This document shows positions 1 to 7,338 of a stretch of DNA of 13,003 nt, piece after piece; position 1 is the first letter of the stretch; the number at the start of each line of letters is the position of its first letter. The notes beneath the pieces are model-generated. The model saw nothing but the letters and a program-made list of their open reading frames with translations. It searched no databases and had not been told where the DNA came from. The stretch covers positions 1-13,003 of the forward strand of contig CALBTQ010000369.1 of assembly GCA_937967875.1 (NCBI GenBank), written 5' to 3'. Source of the stretch: an uncultured Pseudomonadota bacterium. GTDB taxonomy: Bacteria; Lernaellota; Lernaellaia; Lernaellales; Lernaellaceae. A program made the position numbers and the translations under genes.

Positions 1-2684
1 AGCCCCGGCGCGTCGAACTCGCCGTTGCCGTCGAAATCCACCCAGATCGGATTGGTGACCGTGAACACCGGCTCGCCCGACAAGTACGGCGCCAGCGTCG
101 CGGTGCTGTGTCCGGCCGCGACGACGAAATACCGGTCCTCGGTCGAGGTCACCGGGATGGCGTCGTCGAAGCGCACCACGCCGACGCCGGTCACGGCCTG
201 TTCCGCGATGATCTCGCCGCCGTTGGAGTACACGCGCACGAAGTTCACGTCGATCCATGAGGGCGCCTGAATCACGATGTCCAAATCGACCGTGCCGTCG
301 ACGCCGGTGACGAAGCCGCCGATCGTCTGATCACCGATGGAGAATTCGACGAACGGGCCGTTGCACGATAGGCTGCGGCTCGCCAGCACCGAGTCGACCA
401 TGTCCTGCACGTCCGCGTCTCCCGGATCGTCGGTGGGCATGGCGAACATGTCGCGCGGATTGCCCAGCATCGAGCCTTCGCGGTGCGAGTCGGAACCGCC
501 GAGCATCGTGTAGGTGTAGCCCTGATCCAGGAAGCTGAACCAGTCGACGAAGGTGAGCATGTTGTCGCCGTGGCCGATGGTGCCGCCGTTCCACACCTCG
601 ATCGCGTCGAACTGATCCGACCAGATGTTGGGATTGGCCGACGAGACGCCGACGGTCGGATCGTAGCCCACCGTGTTGAACCAGCCCGACGAATCCGAGC
701 GCGGATGGTTGATCTTGACGATTTGCGCACCAAGTTCCTCGCGGGCGATGGTCCATAGTTCGAGATTGGTCAAGCGGCTCACGAAGTTGCCTTCGTCGTC
801 ATATTCCGCCAGCCGGACGGGATAATAATCGTCGGCCGTGGCCGGCGGCGACAGCGGCCAGACGTTCGTGTGGCCCCACACCGGGCTGATTTCCATGCCC
901 GACACGAACTTGATCAGGTCGTTGGCGCCCAGGTCGTCGACGCAGCCCGAGAAATCGGACGCGGTGTCGTGATCGGTGATCACCGGCATTTCCAAGCCCT
1001 CGGCCATTGCTTCGATCACGCGCTGCGGCAGGATGGCTTGCGAATCGACTGAGCGCTCCGAGTGGAAGTGGAAGTCCGACGACATGTAGCCCGTCGTGTC
1101 GACCACGCGCTCGATGGACGTGGCGAAGTCGGCAGTGTCGCCGGCGGCGATCGTCACGTTCATCGTGTCGATTTCGTATTCGTACCCGCGTGTAACGGTC
1201 ACCGTGTATTCGCCGGCCGCGACGGGCTCGACGCCTTCGCCGGTGGCGGTCCAGACGCGGTGCACGATGCCGGCGGCGCGCGGCTGGTTAAAACCATTCT
1301 GGAAAATAAACATACACGGGATGTTCGCGCCGTCGCCGTCGGTCACGTCGAAGGAGAAGTAGCCCGGTTCGTCGATGGTCAGGTCCGCGGTGGATTCATT
1401 GCCGGCGGTGATTTCGATGGTAACGGTCGCGGAATCCACGCGTCCCTTGCCGGTCGCGTACAGCGTGTAACGGTCCGGCGGCAGTTGCAGCGTGAAGGCG
1501 CCCGTGGCGTCGGGCTTGGCCACGCCGACGTAGTTGGAGTCGTCCGGGCGCGATTTGTCCTGCACGATGATCTCGACGGTGGTCGGATCGTCGCCGGTGG
1601 GCACGTGCAGCGTGCCGTTCAACGTGCCGTAATCGGTGTTGCCGTCAAAGGCGTCGATCGTCTCGTGAATCAAACGGGTGTCGCCGTCGCCGACGATGAA
1701 CATGCGCCCGATGCTCGCCTCGCCCTGCGGCTCGATCTTCAGCAGACCGTCGATCAACGGCAGAATGTCGCCGTCGATGTAGGGCACGTACATGCGCCGG
1801 CCCGGGCTGAGCGTCGCCACGGCGTAGGACACCGGCAGGCCGAGGCGCGAAATGCCGCCGACCCACCGCAGGTTCGCCAGCAGATCGGCATCGCCCAGGT
1901 TGTAGCCCGCGCGCGGCGTGAAGATCTTCCCCTCGTCGCCCCACAACGCGATGTCGGCGAGGAACACGGTTTTCTTTTTGTCGGTGTTGTTCTTCAGCGT
2001 CGTTTTAATGATCAGGTAATCGGCGTCGGCCGGCAGCGTGTACTCGGTGGTGATAGTCAGGTTGTAATCCCAGGTGGGCACGAGGTGATCGACGATGTCG
2101 ATGCCCGCGTCCTTGCCGGTCATGCGCACGACCGCCGCGCCGTCATGACCGTCGCTGACCACCTCGGCCTCTTGCGCCATGAAGCCGCGCAGCAAGCCCA
2201 GCGCCTGCTCCATCGCCCACAGGCTGTCCGCGCCCTCTTCGCTCGCCGGGCGGGCGCGGTCGGCGTCGACCAGATTGCCGCCGTAGGGGATCCAGCCGAC
2301 GCCCGGATTTTCCGGCGCCCGGACGATGAACTCGACGCGCGAGTTGTAAAGCTTGTAGTCGCCCAGCATGCCGCGGGCGCGTGGACCGCCGATCAACTCG
2401 TCCGCCGCCGTGATCACGCCCGCGCGGACTTCGCCGGCGCCCAGTTCGTCCGACAGGTTGTCCCACGGGCCCACGGTGTCGTCGTCGCCGGTATCGTCGT
2501 CGGTCGTGTCGTCGTCGCCGGTATCGTCGTCGGTCGTATCGTCGTCGCCGGTGTCGTTATCGTCATCGTCGTCATCGGCGGAATCGTTGTTGTCGTTGTC
2601 GTCGTCATCGTCGCCGCAGGCGCCGGCGAACAGAACCAAAGCCATCATCAACGCCAGTAACAGGGTTGCCGTCCGGCATTTCAT
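1..2684 (-). CDS. Lipoprotein with CehA/McbA-like PHP-domain metallohydrolase (partial, C-terminus beyond left edge)
   Basis: An exported lipoprotein that is probably a metal-dependent hydrolase; the substrate is unknown. The frame is open for 894 codons from an ATG with AAGGAGA seven bases upstream. Residues 1-22 form a hydrophobic signal peptide ending AGA-C23, an imperfect lipobox. Residues 25-70 are an Asp/Asn/Thr/Gly spacer built on a TGDDDTTDDD unit. A beta-rich region follows, with a carboxypeptidase-regulatory-like segment near 349-415. The PHP metal ligands are all visible: DFHFH (537-541), ITDHD (569-573), GMEISPVWGH (596-605), INHPR (658-662) and GSDSH (730-734). The last visible residues (883-891) read DFDGNGEFD, an EF-hand-like calcium loop that in my recollection lies close to the end of such proteins, so little is probably missing. 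Family-level assignment (PHP, CehA/McbA-like) is firm; carbamate hydrolysis, the activity of the founding members, should not be assumed. Confidence 0.88.
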   Translation of the reverse strand, partial: MKCRTATLLLALMMALVLFAGACGDDDDDNDNNDSADDDDDDNDTGDDDTTDDDTGDDDTTDDDTGDDDTVGPWDNLSDELGAGEVRAGVITAADELIGGPRARGMLGDYKLYNSRVEFIVRAPENPGVGWIPYGGNLVDADRARPASEEGADSLWAMEQALGLLRGFMAQEAEVVSDGHDGAAVVRMTGKDAGIDIVDHLVPTWDYNLTITTEYTLPADADYLIIKTTLKNNTDKKKTVFLADIALWGDEGKIFTPRAGYNLGDADLLANLRWVGGISRLGLPVSYAVATLSPGRRMYVPYIDGDILPLIDGLLKIEPQGEASIGRMFIVGDGDTRLIHETIDAFDGNTDYGTLNGTLHVPTGDDPTTVEIIVQDKSRPDDSNYVGVAKPDATGAFTLQLPPDRYTLYATGKGRVDSATVTIEITAGNESTADLTIDEPGYFSFDVTDGDGANIPCMFIFQNGFNQPRAAGIVHRVWTATGEGVEPVAAGEYTVTVTRGYEYEIDTMNVTIAAGDTADFATSIERVVDTTGYMSSDFHFHSERSVDSQAILPQRVIEAMAEGLEMPVITDHDTASDFSGCVDDLGANDLIKFVSGMEISPVWGHTNVWPLSPPATADDYYPVRLAEYDDEGNFVSRLTNLELWTIAREELGAQIVKINHPRSDSSGWFNTVGYDPTVGVSSANPNIWSDQFDAIEVWNGGTIGHGDNMLTFVDWFSFLDQGYTYTMLGGSDSHREGSMLGNPRDMFAMPTDDPGDADVQDMVDSVLASRSLSCNGPFVEFSIGDQTIGGFVTGVDGTVDLDIVIQAPSWIDVNFVRVYSNGGEIIAEQAVTGVGVVRFDDAIPVTSTEDRYFVVAAGHSTATLAPYLSGEPVFTVTNPIWVDFDGNGEFDAPG
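2476..2550. repeat. 30-bp tandem repeat coding the acidic TGDDDTTDDD spacer
   Basis: Two 15-base half-units (gtgtcgtcgtcgccg and gtatcgtcgtcggtc on the plus strand) alternate two and a half times. In the minus-strand lipoprotein gene they encode alternating TGDDD and TTDDD. The near-identity at DNA level suggests recent slippage and a length-variable linker. Confidence 0.8.
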
Positions 2685-2704
2685 GAATATGTCTCCTTGG
2701 AAAA

Positions 2705-2725
2705 GGATCGGATTGTGACCGATCC
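2705..2725 (-). terminator. Perfect 7-bp hairpin followed by TTTT, between the CPLC gene and the lipoprotein gene
   Basis: ggatcgg (2705-2711) and ccgatcc (2719-2725) are perfect inverted repeats around a 7-base loop. Read on the minus strand the stem is followed at once by TTTT and then by the ribosome binding site of the lipoprotein gene. It may terminate the upstream small gene, or act as a leader hairpin of the lipoprotein mRNA. The short U-tract makes efficient termination uncertain. Confidence 0.5.
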
Positions 2726-2753
2726 CGTAATTGCGAAGAGGATCCTGCCGCGA

Positions 2754-3029
2754 TCAGGCAAGCGGCGGCGCCCGCGAGGCGAGGGCGTGGAGGCCGGCGT
2801 GCTCGATCGATTGCACGTCACAGCAAATGAGAACGGTCGCGATTTCGTAGTGGGAAAAATACCAGCCCAGTGTGGCAAGCAGCAGCACGAAGCCCAGTAA
2901 AATCCGGCAGAGCGGACAGTTCGGGTCGTATTGCCGACCCTGATCGGCGAAGTGGTTGTGCACGGCGACCAGACACACTGCCATCATCAAGGAGAGAATC
3001 AATATAATGGCCAGACTTTTGTATCTCAT
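2754..3029 (-). CDS. Small two-helix membrane protein with CPLC motif (DUF2946-like)
   Basis: A 91-residue protein starting at an ATG preceded by a GAGAGG ribosome binding site; an in-frame extension back to 3188 has no such site and overlaps the DUF3800 gene. Residues 5-23 are a membrane helix or uncleaved signal, followed by HNH (24-26), a short polar loop with CPLC (38-41), a second hydrophobic segment (43-58) and a Cys pair (69-70). The layout of one helix, a His/Asp-containing loop with CPLC, a second helix and a tail ending RAPP resembles DUF2946-type small proteins often found near metal-handling genes. Function is unknown. It lies 93 bases behind the DUF3800 gene and 69 bases before the lipoprotein gene, all on one strand, so it could be co-transcribed with either. 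Confidence 0.65.
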   Translation of the reverse strand: MRYKSLAIILILSLMMAVCLVAVHNHFADQGRQYDPNCPLCRILLGFVLLLATLGWYFSHYEIATVLICCDVQSIEHAGLHALASRAPPLA

Positions 3030-3121
3030 GCGCCTCTCGTCGTCGGCGAATCCTAACACATTTTTAACTTGATTCAAAAGTTGTGAATGCGAAGAGGCGG
3101 GGTGGAATAAGACGCGCTCCA

Positions 3122-3952
3122 TTATCGGAAAAATGCACTGCCGCTTCGATGCGCAATGGCATCGGAAACGATAATCCCGCCTCGCCAACGATTGTCTGGG
3201 GAGTCCTGGTATCTGAACTGAAAAGCCTTAAGGCGAGATCCATAACGAGACTTCAATTGAGAATAATCCCGGATATGAACGCTGGAGATGTAACCTTGGC
3301 AGTAAGATTGAATAGCTATTGGAAAAACGATTGCCGAGCAGATAAGGTCCACGATTTGAATGCCGGCGTGGTTATCGCTGTGTCCAAAAGTCGGCATTTC
3401 CACCAAGCGAGAGAAATCGTCACCGTTTGCCTGGAACTTTCGAGTAAAAATGGAATGCGAGACATTGGTGTTTGCAGGTTTGTTCCGGCTGTCGGCAATG
3501 ATAAATCCCTGGTCGTTGACGGACTCCAGATACTTTTGGAAGGTTGAGCAAGAATCCTGCATTGAGAATGTGTAAACCGATCGTCCTTTGAAGGTCTCGT
3601 CAATTCCTTTTATCCATACGCGACCGAATATTCTCCCATTATAGTTTTCGATGAGCGTTAACAGATGATCAAGAAATCCGAAAGCGGCACGGCTGGATCG
3701 GCGACTGCCTACGGCTATATTTCGGCGAATGTCGGCACCTTTTATCTCGGCCAAAATATCATCGAGATAGTGGGCGCTTTTGTGTATTCCCGGGAAAAAA
3801 CGCCGCTTCAACTCAAGAAAATCTCGTGTTAAATGACCGACAATTTCGACATCGAACGCAATGGCAATGAATGCAAAAACGGGTTGAATGTTTGAGGTTG
3901 ACGAGGGCAGCATGCCCAAACAACCGGCCTCATCTACATATAAGACCTTCAA
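3122..3952 (-). CDS. DUF3800 domain protein
   Basis: A 276-residue protein of the DUF3800 family, thought to have an RNase H-like fold, common in accessory and defence-linked regions and without a settled biochemical role. The diagnostic features are the N-terminal YVDEAG (5-10), IIADSR (151-156) and HSDNHAGIQIVDLI (191-204), placing the conserved acidic residues as in the family. I chose the TTG at 3952 because GAGG lies five bases upstream and because it gives the usual MKxLYxDExG beginning; the frame extends to a TTG at 3970, but that codon sits inside the U-run of a hairpin. Base composition is clearly AT-richer than the flanks, which suggests transfer. It has its own promoter at 4044-4072. 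No obvious partner gene stands beside it. Confidence 0.82.
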   Translation of the reverse strand: MKVLYVDEAGCLGMLPSSTSNIQPVFAFIAIAFDVEIVGHLTRDFLELKRRFFPGIHKSAHYLDDILAEIKGADIRRNIAVGSRRSSRAAFGFLDHLLTLIENYNGRIFGRVWIKGIDETFKGRSVYTFSMQDSCSTFQKYLESVNDQGFIIADSRNKPANTNVSHSIFTRKFQANGDDFSRLVEMPTFGHSDNHAGIQIVDLICSAIVFPIAIQSYCQGYISSVHIRDYSQLKSRYGSRLKAFQFRYQDSPDNRWRGGIIVSDAIAHRSGSAFFR

Positions 3953-3970
3953 ATATTCCTCAAAAAACAA

Positions 3971-3994
3971 CTATGGCCGCCAAGGCGGCCATAG
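3971..3994 (-). terminator. Strong 11-bp hairpin plus T-run directly upstream of the DUF3800 start (attenuator-like)
   Basis: ctatggccgcc (3971-3981) and ggcggccatag (3984-3994) are perfect inverted repeats with only two bases between them. On the minus strand the stem is followed by TTGTTTTTTG, the form of an intrinsic terminator. It lies between the promoter at 4044-4072 and the DUF3800 start, with the ribosome binding site right after the T-run, so it could attenuate that transcript. It could also simply end the acyltransferase operon, whose stop lies about 185 bases upstream. Confidence 0.75.
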
Positions 3995-4004
3995 GATTTG
4001 TCGC

Positions 4005-4027
4005 CCAGCGAAAGCCGGTTCGACTGG
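4005..4027 (-). other. Imperfect leader hairpin upstream of the terminator-like stem
   Basis: ccagcgaa (4005-4012) can pair with ttcgactgg (4019-4027) with one bulged A around a six-base loop. It sits in the untranslated leader between the DUF3800 promoter and the strong hairpin. Its role is unknown; a partner fold for the terminator is one possibility, but I see no convincing long antiterminator pairing. Confidence 0.35.
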
Positions 4028-4043
4028 AAGAATTTCTAATAAA

Positions 4044-4072
4044 ATTATTGCCATATTTAATTGGGATGTCAA
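4044..4072 (-). promoter_or_regulatory. Sigma-70 type promoter for the DUF3800 gene
   Basis: On the minus strand a perfect -35 TTGACA (4072-4067) is followed by a 17-base spacer and the -10 AATAAT (4049-4044), five of six bases to consensus. The surrounding DNA is AT-rich. The expected start lies near 4037, giving a leader of about 85 bases before the TTG start codon. Confidence 0.75.
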
Positions 4073-4179
4073 GGTATTTATAACGTTTTGAATTGCTGAA
4101 TATTTTTAGAGGATCGCCACGCCCAACGGCGGTTGATCGGCTTCGGCGGACGGTGTGGTTTCCTTAACCCATTCGCCAT

Positions 4180-5178
4180 TTATTTGTAGGTCGGCGGGCT
4201 GCCTTCGGGCTGCACTTTCCAGCGGCGGTGCAGCCAAAGCCAGGGTTCCGGTTCGTCGTAGATCGCCTTTTCGAAAGGCGCGATGTAATTGCGGGTGTTG
4301 ACGAGCAATTCTTGCTCAGGATCGTCGGGGATGGACGTCCAGGGAATTTCGCCGAGCACGACGATTTCGATATGGTCCGCGTCGGGTTGGCGCGAGTAAC
4401 CGGCCACGACCGTCGCGCCGGTTTCGCGGGCGAGGTAGGCGCAGGAACGGATGGTCGAGGCCGGGCGGCCGAACCAATCGACGAACACGCCCTGACTGCG
4501 TTTCATGTTCTGGTCGACGGCCATGATGATGCCTTCGCCGCGCTTCAATCCCTCGCGAATGCGCTCCAGCGAATTTTTATGCGGGATGGTGCCCAGATTC
4601 ATCGCCAGCCGCGCCTGGATCAGCAGGTTTTCCACGACCGGATTTTTGATGATCTTGATGATGTTGGCCACCGGATAGCCGGACATGCCGAACTTGCCGC
4701 CGGGCAGTTCCCAGGCGCCGAAATGCATCGAAAGAATCAGCACCCCTTTGCCTTTGTTGAAGGCGTTGCGGAGGGTTTGCTCGTCGTCGATAACGACGTT
4801 TTCGTCCCAGAATTTTTCGTCGTACAACGGCGTGCGCAGATAGTTGACCGACTGGCGGCCGAGGTTGATCAAACAACGCTTGTAGATTTCGTTTTTCTCG
4901 CCCCACGTCTTTTTGTCGCCGTAGACGATGTCCAGGTTGGTCATGACCACGTCGCGCCGGATCCGCAGTGCATACAACAGGCGGCCGATCAGCGCGCCGA
5001 ACCGCCAGGCGCCCTTGCGCGAAAACGAGCGGACGAAGGCCAGCAGCAGCCAAACGCCGAAACGGGTGAACACCCGCCCTTTGACCTGCACGGTGCGGGA
5101 ATGCTCGCGGGCGTATTCGCGGACCTTTTCCCGGGGCCAGGGAAAGGCATTGAGAGGTTCGTCGTTGGCGTTGTGCAC
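4180..5178 (-). CDS. LpxL/HtrB-family lysophospholipid (lipid A-type) acyltransferase
   Basis: Transfers an acyl chain onto a lipid acceptor at the inner face of the cytoplasmic membrane; in the best known members the acceptor is the lipid A precursor. From the GTG at 5178 it has 332 residues, near the usual family size of about 300. The catalytic H-x4-E motif is HFGAWE (152-157). VDQN (221-224), DWFGRPAST (234-242) and the C-terminal PEPWLWLHRRWK (310-321) are all family hallmarks. A hydrophobic stretch near 40-52 may anchor it. The frame runs back to a GTG at 5211 that overlaps the end of the ligase gene, but the 5178 start has a purine-rich site upstream and better fits the family. It begins only five bases after the ligase stop, so the two are co-transcribed. 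Acceptor and chain length cannot be read from sequence. Confidence 0.9.
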   Translation of the reverse strand: MHNANDEPLNAFPWPREKVREYAREHSRTVQVKGRVFTRFGVWLLLAFVRSFSRKGAWRFGALIGRLLYALRIRRDVVMTNLDIVYGDKKTWGEKNEIYKRCLINLGRQSVNYLRTPLYDEKFWDENVVIDDEQTLRNAFNKGKGVLILSMHFGAWELPGGKFGMSGYPVANIIKIIKNPVVENLLIQARLAMNLGTIPHKNSLERIREGLKRGEGIIMAVDQNMKRSQGVFVDWFGRPASTIRSCAYLARETGATVVAGYSRQPDADHIEIVVLGEIPWTSIPDDPEQELLVNTRNYIAPFEKAIYDEPEPWLWLHRRWKVQPEGSPPTYK

Positions 5179-5183
5179 TTCTT

Positions 5184-7001
5184 CTACTCTTTCCAGTCCG
5201 CGCCATAGCACGACTTGATGAGCGCCTCATACTTGCCGAAGATATTGCGGCGCCGGAGTTTGTAGGTGGGAGTAAATTCGCCGGTGTCGATCGTGAAGGC
5301 GTCGGGCGTCAGGGCGAACTTGCGCACCCGTTCGTAGCTGGCCAGACCGACGTTGATCTGCTCCAGCTCTTTGGCGATCAGATTGCGCGCCGCTTCGCTT
5401 TCATGCAGCGGGCAAGCGGCGTCGACGGTCAAATCCAGTTGTTCGATCCGCGCCGCCAGCCGTTCGCGATCCGGATCGATCAGGGCGACGAGAAATTTCT
5501 GGTCGTCGCCGTAGACCATCGAAGCGGCGATCAAGGGCGATACGCTCAGGGTCGCTTCGATGTTGGCGGGAGAAATGTTTTCGCCGTAGGCGGTGATGAT
5601 CAACTCCTTCTTGCGGTCGGTGACGATCATGTACCCGTCGGCGTCCTTTATCCCGACGTCGCCGGTCAGAAACCAACCGTCGCGATACAGCGTCGCCTGG
5701 ACGGCCGCGTCCATTTTGTAATAGCCGAGAAACAGACAATCGCCGCGCATGAGGATCTCGCCGTCCTCGGCGATTTTGATTTCCGCGCCTGGGGAAACGC
5801 GACCGACCGTGCCGAACTTGAACTCGCCCGGCAGATTCAACGAACCGCACACCGTGGTTTCGGTCATGCCGTAAGCTTCCATGACCGGGATGTTGCAGGC
5901 CATGAAAAACTTGGCGATGTCCACCGACAGCGACGCGCCGCCGCTGCCCACGAACCGGATGTGCCCGCCCATCGCCTGGTTGACCTTGCCGAACACCAAC
6001 GCCGTCGCCAGCTTGTGTTTGAGGCGGAAAATCAGCGGCGGCTCCTGTTTGCTTTGGTAATACTCGCCGAACTCCCGGGCGACCTGCAGGCTCCAGCGAA
6101 AAACCATGCGCTTGAACCATCCGCCGGCTTCGGCTTTGGTCTGAATGGATTCGAATACCTTTTCCATCAGGCGGGGAACGCCGCCGAGAATCGTCGGCTG
6201 GATTTCCTTGACGTCGTCCACGAGGTTTTTCAGCGATTCCCCGTAACAGACGGCCGCACCGCCCGCCAACGCGGTGAGGTCCAGCACGCGTTGCAGACCG
6301 TGGGCCAAGGGTAAAACCGAAATCAACGAATCGCCCGGCGCGGCATTGGAAGCGGCGCCGAAGATTTTCTCCGCGGCGATAAAATTGCGGGCGCACAGCA
6401 TCGCCGCTTTCGGCGCGCCGGTCGTTCCCGAGGTGTAGATATAGGTGATCGGGCGTTCCGGGTCGTCGCAGCGCGCGCAGGCCGTTTGCCAATAATCTTG
6501 CACGTCGACGCGGTCGCGCCTTTCGTCGATCAAGGCGGCGAACGATCGATGATCGGGCCACAGATCGTCGCAGCCGTCCGGGTCGATCACGATCACGCAT
6601 TGCAGTTTTTCCAGCTCCGACAACACGGGCAGAAGTTTTGCCAGCACTTCGCGGTTTTGGATGACGATGAAGCGCGCTTCGCTGTGCTCGAGGGTATAGC
6701 GCATCTGTTCGGCGGTAGAGGTCATGTACAGACCGACCGTGATTCCGCCGCCACCGACCGTGGCGAAATCGCAGATCGTCCATTCGACGCAGGTGCCCGC
6801 GGCGATGGCGACGACCTGCCCGGGTTGCAGCCCCAAATCGCGCAAGGCCGTGCCCAGCAGCGCGATTTTTTCCAGAATTTCGGACCAGGTAAACGAAAGC
6901 CAACGGCCGTTGCGTTTTTGTTTGATGCAAACCGAGTCGGGACGGCGGTTTCCTCGGTTGTGGAAAAGTCGAATTGTCGTGGTCTCAGGAAAGTCGCTCA
7001 T
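5184..7001 (-). CDS. Long-chain acyl-CoA synthetase (AMP-forming), FadD15-like
   Basis: Activates a fatty acid with ATP and CoA through an acyl-adenylate, feeding lipid synthesis or degradation. The 605-residue length and complete motif set match AMP-forming long-chain acyl-CoA ligases: P-loop YTSGTTGAPKAA (189-200), EAYGMTET (375-382), TGDVG (446-450), the hinge and A8 region DRKKELIITAYGENISP (462-478), and a C-terminal PTYKLRR whose K581 is in the place of the catalytic lysine. Its ATG start has GGAGAA about a dozen bases upstream. The next gene, an LpxL-type acyltransferase, follows five bases after the stop, suggesting that activation and acyl transfer are coupled. The closest subgroup is the large FadD15-type ligases found in actinobacteria and many Gram-negatives; carrier-protein ligases are a less likely alternative. 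Confidence 0.92.
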   Translation of the reverse strand: MSDFPETTTIRLFHNRGNRRPDSVCIKQKRNGRWLSFTWSEILEKIALLGTALRDLGLQPGQVVAIAAGTCVEWTICDFATVGGGGITVGLYMTSTAEQMRYTLEHSEARFIVIQNREVLAKLLPVLSELEKLQCVIVIDPDGCDDLWPDHRSFAALIDERRDRVDVQDYWQTACARCDDPERPITYIYTSGTTGAPKAAMLCARNFIAAEKIFGAASNAAPGDSLISVLPLAHGLQRVLDLTALAGGAAVCYGESLKNLVDDVKEIQPTILGGVPRLMEKVFESIQTKAEAGGWFKRMVFRWSLQVAREFGEYYQSKQEPPLIFRLKHKLATALVFGKVNQAMGGHIRFVGSGGASLSVDIAKFFMACNIPVMEAYGMTETTVCGSLNLPGEFKFGTVGRVSPGAEIKIAEDGEILMRGDCLFLGYYKMDAAVQATLYRDGWFLTGDVGIKDADGYMIVTDRKKELIITAYGENISPANIEATLSVSPLIAASMVYGDDQKFLVALIDPDRERLAARIEQLDLTVDAACPLHESEAARNLIAKELEQINVGLASYERVRKFALTPDAFTIDTGEFTPTYKLRRRNIFGKYEALIKSCYGADWKE

Positions 7002-7157
7002 GGCTCGCTAATCGTTCTCCCAATTAAGGCCACTCAGCATGTTGTTTTTCCCCCGGGGGGTCAATAGCCGATGATTTAAACGGTTGCGGCGCCCCTTTTA
7101 TTGGCAAACGAATTTTGAGAGTTGGCGAGGAATGATGCCATCGTCATTTTACTGGGT

Positions 7158-7231
7158 TGGGCGGAACAGGGGTCGAACCTGCGACCTTCGGTGTGTAAGA
7201 CCGACGCTCTAACCAACTGAGCTATCCGCCC
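7158..7231 (-). tRNA. tRNA-Val (anticodon TAC)
   Basis: The minus strand folds into a complete 74-base tRNA. The acceptor stem is GGGCGGA/TCCGCCC with discriminator A. The D arm carries AGCTCAGTTGGTTAGAGC. The anticodon stem TCGGT/ACCGA closes a seven-base loop with TAC at 7197-7195, and the T arm contains GGTTCGACCCC. The 3' CCA is not encoded. Confidence 0.96.
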
Positions 7232-7242
7232 GCAGGGGCATG

Positions 7243-7271
7243 AATATACAGGGAGCGGGCGGTGTCGTCCA
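7243..7271 (-). promoter_or_regulatory. Promoter for tRNA-Val
   Basis: On the minus strand TGGACG (7271-7266) is followed by a 17-base spacer and TATATT (7248-7243), placed about a dozen bases before the mature 5' end of the tRNA. The position supports it more than the -35 match. Confidence 0.55.
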
Positions 7272-7279
7272 GTGCCGGG

Positions 7280-7308
7280 TTGTCGCGCGGCGGAGCGTGG
7301 CGTATCCT
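7280..7308 (+). promoter_or_regulatory. Possible promoter for the small membrane protein gene
   Basis: TTGTCG (7280-7285) and TATCCT (7303-7308) stand 17 bases apart, about 30 bases before the ATG. Each box matches four of six consensus bases. It is divergent from the tRNA promoter. Confidence 0.4.
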
Positions 7309-7338
7309 GTCGATAAGCGTACAACGGCGAGGCGAGCG

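Noticed and set aside
1062..2660. A 532-codon open frame on the plus strand
   Set aside because: It is the antisense shadow of the PHP lipoprotein gene. It is Val/His/Arg-rich, has no domain, and ends in a Val/Ile run that is just the complement of the GAC repeat. The minus strand carries all metal motifs, a signal peptide and a ribosome binding site.
3083..3547. A 154-codon plus-strand frame opposite the DUF3800 gene
   Set aside because: It has no recognisable motif, and the opposite strand has the DUF3800 signatures with a matching promoter and start.
5401..6930. A 509-codon frame on the minus strand inside the acyl-CoA synthetase gene
   Set aside because: It is an out-of-frame, Arg-rich translation of the ligase gene; the overlapping frame has every adenylate-forming motif.
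7050..7060. cccccgggggg palindrome upstream of the acyl-CoA synthetase gene
   Set aside because: A simple C/G run with no loop. The neighbouring TTGACC lacks a convincing -10 box at proper distance, so I do not call a promoter or operator there.
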